Source: an uncultured Ruminococcus sp. (GTDB lineage: Bacteria; Bacillota; Clostridia; Lachnospirales; Lachnospiraceae). From it: a DNA stretch of 64,000 nt. The notes under the pieces are model-generated. The model had not been told where the DNA came from. It saw only the letters and a program-made list of their open reading frames with translations, and searched no databases. Location: positions 1 to 64,000 of the forward strand of contig UQKK01000007.1 of the NCBI GenBank assembly GCA_900541505.1. The letters are read 5' to 3'. Shown here piece after piece: positions 60,438-64,000 of this stretch. The translations under genes and the position numbers were made by a program. How positions within the stretch are numbered: the first letter of the stretch is position 1; every line of letters starts with the position of its first letter.

Positions 60438-61298
60438 CTATGCTTCTGTCCCTGTCGGGTAGTAGTAGATACCCTTCTTTTTATTATCCATTACAAAACA
60501 GTCGTAGCAGATACGCCCTGTCACAATCGTCCCACTTGACAGCGGTGTGTCGTTATGAGTCCCATAGTCCTCTAATTTTACGGGTGCCACTGTCGCGCTG
60601 GGGTGCGCAATCATAAAACCAAAATATTTAGGTAATCTGTTTGCCGGAACCTTCACGACTTGGCAGCCGTCAATTGTCCCCACTACACCCAGCTTCCTCA
60701 TTTCCGCTGCTACTTCTGTATTGTCGAATACATCCGCTTGCTTTAGCAGCTTATAACTTGCGGGTGGGACTACAATAACTCTGTCTGTGTCCGGGACTTC
60801 TGCGTCATCCAGCGTCTCACTTCCTGCAAGGATGGCATCGTAGATGTTCGACTTTGTAAGTGCTGCCGCTGTTGCTGTGGTTCCTGCACCTGCAACCATC
60901 TTTGCATACACATAAGTATCTACCTCTGGAATGACTACCTCCCTTAATTCTCTGGAAAGAGCGGAAGCTGCCGCTACCTGTCCCTCTGTCTCATCCTCAT
61001 CCAACTTATCCACATTAAAGATAAAACTGCGGTCTTTGGAAAGTACCATTTCTTCTGTCTGCGCGCTTAAATCCTTCAGTACGCCATACCGTGAAATGCT
61101 CTCGGTCTCGCTGTCATCCCCGCTGCGGTTCCTTGAATAATCATTGAGTCCTACTGTACTAATCTTCCAAATGGCTACTGTGTGAGCCCCTGTCCAATCA
61201 AAATCCTGGTTCGTCAATAATGACGTTTTACTCTCTTCTTTAAATGCTTCATCTGTATATGGTGCGAATTTTTTTGCTAATTCTATAGACAATGTCAA
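60438..61298 (-). CDS. Phage major capsid protein
   Basis: A 286-residue protein with the composition and layout of a tailed-phage coat protein: MTLSIELAKKFAPYTDEAFK at the start, an early TVAIWKISTVGLNDYSRN, a spine helix region (SALSRELREVVIPEVDTYVY) and a C-terminal beta domain (DRVIVVPPASYKLLKQADVF, IDGCQVVKVPANRLPKYFGF). It is six bases downstream of a scaffold gene, the typical order. I cannot say which capsid family it belongs to. No protease gene or N-terminal delta domain is evident. Confidence 0.82.
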   Translation of the reverse strand: MTLSIELAKKFAPYTDEAFKEESKTSLLTNQDFDWTGAHTVAIWKISTVGLNDYSRNRSGDDSETESISRYGVLKDLSAQTEEMVLSKDRSFIFNVDKLDEDETEGQVAAASALSRELREVVIPEVDTYVYAKMVAGAGTTATAAALTKSNIYDAILAGSETLDDAEVPDTDRVIVVPPASYKLLKQADVFDNTEVAAEMRKLGVVGTIDGCQVVKVPANRLPKYFGFMIAHPSATVAPVKLEDYGTHNDTPLSSGTIVTGRICYDCFVMDNKKKGIYYYPTGTEA

Positions 61299-61304
61299 AA
61301 CCTC

Positions 61305-61778
61305 CTATTCATCATCGCCCAGTATTTCATAGGGCTTAGGCTTATGTTTCGGATTGCGGAAAGCGCTTGCGACTGCACCCTCGCCGTACATGTTCGGCTC
61401 TGTTGAAGCCAACGGCGCACTCTGATGACCGTACCCTTTGAATACCTCCATCACTCGCCCCGCCTTTTCCTGAAACGCCTTGCTGTCATCTGTATCAATT
61501 ACATCCAGAAGCTCCACAGGCAAACCTTTGTCCAACAGGTACTCTTTACAGTCCAGCCTGCTCTCTTTCCGTCTTATGCCCGTCTCCATTTCAGCAAGTT
61601 CTTGAGCCCTGGCTTCATTTTCACTGTTCTTCTCCGCTGCCGCTGTTGCCTTCTGACGGCTCAATCGTTCTCTGACAATCCGATCAACGTCTGCCTGTGT
61701 GAATTTCTTTTCATCAGCGCCCTGCGGCTCATTTTTAGATTCAACCTGTTCTTCTGTCACATTCTGTCTTTCTTCCAT
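61305..61778 (-). CDS. Phage scaffolding protein, DUF4355 family
   Basis: A 157-residue acidic, helical protein. It shows the DUF4355 pattern: an N-terminal acidic tail, KKFTQADVDRIVRERLSRQK, a coiled coil (residues about 55-95), CKEYLLDKGLPVELLDVIDT and a C-terminal GEGAVASAFRNPKHKPKPYE. Such proteins guide capsid assembly and then leave. GGAGGAGAG precedes the ATG. It is the first gene behind the promoter at 61943-61971. Confidence 0.85.
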   Translation of the reverse strand: MEERQNVTEEQVESKNEPQGADEKKFTQADVDRIVRERLSRQKATAAAEKNSENEARAQELAEMETGIRRKESRLDCKEYLLDKGLPVELLDVIDTDDSKAFQEKAGRVMEVFKGYGHQSAPLASTEPNMYGEGAVASAFRNPKHKPKPYEILGDDE

Positions 61779-61828
61779 CTTTTCTCTCCTCCATTTTTCC
61801 GTTCGAGTTACGTGTTACCAATACAAAA

Positions 61829-61876
61829 GGCGCGGAAACAATCGCAGTCATGGCACACTGCAATCATTCCCACGCC
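61829..61876 (-). other. Leader hairpin upstream of the scaffold gene
   Basis: On the minus strand GGCGTGGGAA and TTTCCGCGCC form the base of a long stem continued by GCAGT/ACTGC, and CTTTTG follows. It lies between the promoter and the scaffold start, so it could be an attenuator. Confidence 0.5.
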
Positions 61877-61942
61877 CTAAGGCTTACACTATCAAAGCAA
61901 GGAGTTAAGCTTCTTTAGTGCGGTCTCTGTATTGTTACATAA

Positions 61943-61971
61943 ATTATACAACACCTATATCTTTATTGCAA
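61943..61971 (-). promoter_or_regulatory. Promoter of the scaffold-capsid genes
   Basis: On the minus strand TTGCAA (61966-61971), 17 bases, perfect TATAAT (61943-61948). It starts within the 3' end of the preceding small ORF and reads towards the scaffold gene. It looks like a host housekeeping-type promoter. Confidence 0.75.
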
Positions 61972-62112
61972 TCTCTTTGTTTCGATATATGCCCTTTTAT
62001 ACTGTCCCTTCTGGGGCTGTAGCTTCCAGGACTTCACTACAGGGAGCAGCAGCCGAATCACTTTCGCCAGTTCTTTATCTTCTGTATAGGATATCCTTAT
62101 TTTTACGCTCAC
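61963..62112 (-). CDS. Small phage-type protein (unknown)
   Basis: A 49-residue basic protein, VKIRISYTEDKELAKVIRLL then PVVKSWKLQPQKGQYKRAY. This pattern is common among short ORFs of clostridial phages and satellites; the role is unknown. The start is GTG at 62112, six bases after AGGAGG. It overlaps the previous small ORF. Confidence 0.6.
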   Translation of the reverse strand: MSVKIRISYTEDKELAKVIRLLLPVVKSWKLQPQKGQYKRAYIETKRLQ

Positions 62113-62215
62113 ACTCTTCCTCCTCTTCATCCAGCAGCATAATATACGCTGTATCTTCGTCCACTCCGTAAATATCCATGATTTCATACAATCTGAATCT
62201 TCTTACTTCATTCAT
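62075..62215 (-). CDS. Small acidic protein (unknown)
   Basis: A 46-residue protein starting MNEVRRFRLYEIMDIYGVDE with an acidic stretch LLDEEEEECERK. AAGGAAGGGGCAG precedes the ATG at 62215, which overlaps the stop of the upstream ORF. Overlapping starts and stops across the three small ORFs argue that they are real and translated together. Confidence 0.55.
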   Translation of the reverse strand: MNEVRRFRLYEIMDIYGVDEDTAYIMLLDEEEEECERKNKDILYRR

Positions 62216-62459
62216 GCATCTGCCCCTTCCTTCTTGCGCGCTCTGCTCGCTTACCGTATATATAGCCAAGCACAAAAATGTCACTCGCTGCAGCTAATGT
62301 GAACGAATACGGTCTTGCTTCGCTAATCTGTCGAACCTGTTTTCTCGCTTCATCATTCAGCCAAAAGATTTCAGAGCCGCGCTGCTCTCCCAACAGTCTC
62401 ATTGTATCGTTCTTCTGATAAAGGCTCGGCGGGAGTTCTCTTCCATATACATCTTTCAT
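62208..62459 (-). CDS. Small protein (unknown)
   Basis: An 83-residue protein starting MKDVYGRELPPSLYQKNDTM and containing WLNDEARKQVRQISEARPYS and a Gly/Tyr segment FVLGYIYGKRAERARRK. AGAGGA precedes the ATG at 62459. I recognise no family. It heads the trio of small overlapping ORFs. Confidence 0.6.
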   Translation of the reverse strand: MKDVYGRELPPSLYQKNDTMRLLGEQRGSEIFWLNDEARKQVRQISEARPYSFTLAAASDIFVLGYIYGKRAERARRKGQMHE

Positions 62460-62544
62460 ATTTCCTCTTGCTCCTCTCCTCAAATTTCTGTTATTATGTA
62501 GCTGTATCCTTTCTAATGCCCTGCCCGGCTTTAGGGATATATCA

Positions 62545-62585
62545 CCCTGTAGGAAGTTATTGCTCCCTACAGGGCTTTTTTTTAC
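62545..62585 (+). terminator. Terminator-shaped hairpin on the plus strand
   Basis: CCCTGTAGG (62545-62553) and CCTACAGGG (62566-62574) form a nine-pair stem followed by CTTTTTTTTT on the plus strand. No plus-strand gene precedes it, so it may end an antisense or unannotated short RNA, or block stray transcription. Confidence 0.55.
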
Positions 62586-62651
62586 GTTTAACTACATACA
62601 TTGTAAACTTTATAGTTTACTCTTACTCGTCAACCACTCCTATATACAGTG

Positions 62652-62820
62652 GAGAAACCGTCCAGTACGGTGCAAACCCTTGTAAATACTGGGCTTCATT
62701 TACTCGGCGGTCACCGTCCAGTACGGTAACTTGTACTTGCGTACTCGGCGGTCACCGTCTAGTACGGTAACCCCTTGTAAAATAAGGCTTTTAACCGTAC
62801 TCGGCGGTTTTCCCAGTGTC
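62652..62820. repeat. Tandem imperfect repeat block behind the RepA-like gene
   Basis: ACCGTCCAGTACGGT, a hairpin-forming 15-mer, occurs at 62657, 62713 and, with one change, at 62754. ACTCGGCGGT occurs at 62702, 62742 and 62799. Units are spaced 40 and 57 bases apart. On the minus strand each unit can encode VLDGDRRV and PYWTV, so the block may be a duplicated short coding fragment or an iteron-like origin region. It includes the last 10 codons of the ATPase gene. Confidence 0.7.
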
Positions 62821-63801
62821 TTTAAGAGCAATGATAAATTTCTTGGGTTTAAATCCTACAGACCACACCCTAGTGACATCATCTTTCTTCAATGCCGTTT
62901 TTGCGTCTTTTAATGCATGTTTACTGATACTGTTCGCCGCTGCCAATTCGTCCAGCTCTGAAACCTCCATTTCTTTGTGCTCCGTGAGTGTCTCAATGAT
63001 AAACTCTTTCGCGTCTTCCACTACTGGACGAGTATTCCGATTCCGCACGTCCTCCTCTATAAACTCCCGGTCTTTCTTCGGTGTATAGGCTTTGAATACC
63101 GGGACGCACTCGTCAAGTTCGTACAAAACAGACCTCTCCAGTCTTCCCCAGTTTGATTTTTCATGCGATATATAGCGAATGTCACTGTCCTGTGTTATTC
63201 CAGTCATCAAGACCGACCTGGAAGAATCCCATATATCCGAGCTATCCGCTATCCGCTTCCTTCCCCACACACCAGACTGCTTATTTGCGTGCGCTATAAT
63301 GATTGTTGTAAGTCCATACTTCTCACCGTAGCCTATCAGAGGGGAAAAGCACTTCCTCATGGCGTTTCTGTCTCCCATGCGTAAATTCGCAGGGACGAAC
63401 GCCTGTAATGGGTCAAATACGATGACTCCCGGCTTATGCGTTTCGACAATCTCCCGCAGCAGCTCCCCGTCAAAATTGAGGTCAACAAACCTGTCATCTT
63501 CTGGAGATATAAAACTGATACGCTCCAAGTCTGCGCCGTTCACCTCAAGCCTTGCCCGCAAAACATACGACCAGGAGTCTTCTGCTGATAACACAAGAAC
63601 GTCCTCCGGCTCACTATTGAAGGGGACTTGTCCACCAAGGAGGAACGACGGTCTCCCTGTCGTTATGCTCGCCACAAGAGAGCACCATATTGATGTCTTC
63701 CCTACACCGCCCTCGCCCGCTATGGTGGTGATTCCGTATCTGGGGATGTACCCAGGTATGAGCCATTCCGGTTCTTTTATGCTTACTGCACTGGCTTTCA
63801 C
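62791..63801 (-). CDS. RepA-like AAA ATPase (AAA_25), element replication helicase
   Basis: A RecA-fold ATPase of 336 residues or slightly more. Walker A is TIAGEGGVGKTSIWCSLVA, Walker B is VIVFDPLQAF, and TTIIIAHANKQSG and DSSRSVLMTG match the hexameric RepA/DnaB-like AAA_25 family. The C-terminal 90 residues resemble a winged-helix region. The annotated start is GTG at 63801, with a weak AAAGAAG upstream; the frame stays open upstream for about 53 codons with a plausible helical N terminus but no good start. It probably serves replication of the mobile element. Confidence 0.82.
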   Translation of the reverse strand: MKASAVSIKEPEWLIPGYIPRYGITTIAGEGGVGKTSIWCSLVASITTGRPSFLLGGQVPFNSEPEDVLVLSAEDSWSYVLRARLEVNGADLERISFISPEDDRFVDLNFDGELLREIVETHKPGVIVFDPLQAFVPANLRMGDRNAMRKCFSPLIGYGEKYGLTTIIIAHANKQSGVWGRKRIADSSDIWDSSRSVLMTGITQDSDIRYISHEKSNWGRLERSVLYELDECVPVFKAYTPKKDREFIEEDVRNRNTRPVVEDAKEFIIETLTEHKEMEVSELDELAAANSISKHALKDAKTALKKDDVTRVWSVGFKPKKFIIALKDTGKTAEYG

Positions 63802-63818
63802 AATTGTCGGCGGCTTCT

Positions 63819-64000
63819 TTAGTTGTCTGGCTTTTCCTTTGTCGCAGACAATGCCGTTTTTTTCTGCTTCAATAATTCTAATTTCTTGTTCAATAGCTTC
63901 AATTTCTTCGTCGATAGTCCCGATAGTCCCGTTTCTTGTTGCTTCCGTGACTCATTCACCACCTTTCTTTTCAGATTTTCAAATTCCTTCACACATTGCC
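63819..64000 (-). CDS. Partial upstream gene of the right-hand element (C terminus only)
   Basis: A minus-strand frame enters from the window edge and ends at TAA 63819-63821. It reads VKEFENLKRKVVNESRKQQE and then a Lys/Leu-rich coiled-coil-like tail KKLKLLNKKLELLKQKK. The product cannot be identified from this fragment. It overlaps the possible N-terminal extension of the ATPase in another frame. Confidence 0.45.
   Translation of the reverse strand, partial: QCVKEFENLKRKVVNESRKQQETGLSGLSTKKLKLLNKKLELLKQKKTALSATKEKPDN

Noticed and set aside
62652..62820. Possible CRISPR array in the repeat block
   Set aside because: Only two full copies exist, spacings differ (40 and 57 bases), the spacers share sequence, and no cas genes are nearby.

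Overview
The window looks like a chromosome segment from an anaerobic, spore-forming Firmicute of the Lachnospiraceae type. Supporting signs are spoIIID, two T-box leaders, YesM/YesN two-component systems, a CUT1 sugar transporter, a K+-dependent membrane pyrophosphatase and moderate G+C. I cannot name the genus from sequence alone. Most genes lie on the minus strand.

Layout. Positions 1-1680 are the end of an integrated element: a DUF3173 (excisionase-like) gene and a Tn916-type tyrosine integrase, abutting the 3' end of guaA. Positions 1682-5300 hold guaA, a MATE transporter and an HPr-like protein without the phosphorylatable histidine. Positions 5466-16954 form a carbohydrate-uptake block: binding protein and two permeases between two kinase/AraC-regulator pairs, with a second binding lipoprotein attached to one of them. 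Positions 17189-21641 carry spoIIID, an AT-rich island (membrane protein, RelE/Phd pair, LysR remnant), a CmpB-like membrane protein and a DUF4143 ATPase. Positions 21975-29123 are a Trp T-box and the complete trpEGDCFBA operon. hppA, rpoN and a cluster of amidohydrolase, transporter, asparaginase II, MFS transporter and YheO-type regulator follow, with a divergent LysR gene. Then come glgB, the trehalose genes treC/treP/treR with clear operators, metG behind a Met T-box, and a five-gene polyamine operon (speA, speE, speB, carboxynorspermidine dehydrogenase, nspC). A large sensor kinase with an OmpR-type regulator precedes a second mobile element, from about 59180 to the right edge.

The right-hand element is the most unusual region. 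Read leftward it has a RepA-like ATPase, a block of tandem repeats, three tiny ORFs, its own promoter, a DUF4355 scaffold, a major capsid protein, a phage-type sigma factor and one small ORF. No portal, terminase, protease or tail gene is visible, so it resembles a capsid-encoding satellite rather than a prophage, although the element continues past the window.

The intergenic DNA is rich in small repeats. One hairpin family lies directly behind four intrinsic terminators (about 5000, 8890, 49030 and 55150). Two MITE-like elements of about 150 bp lie at 21785 and 55528. A 33-bp palindromic repeat occurs identically at 5323 and 31569. Other oddities are a 12-residue tandem repeat inside TrpC and a duplicated 3' end of nspC.

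All assignments come from reading the sequence and translations; no database search was run.
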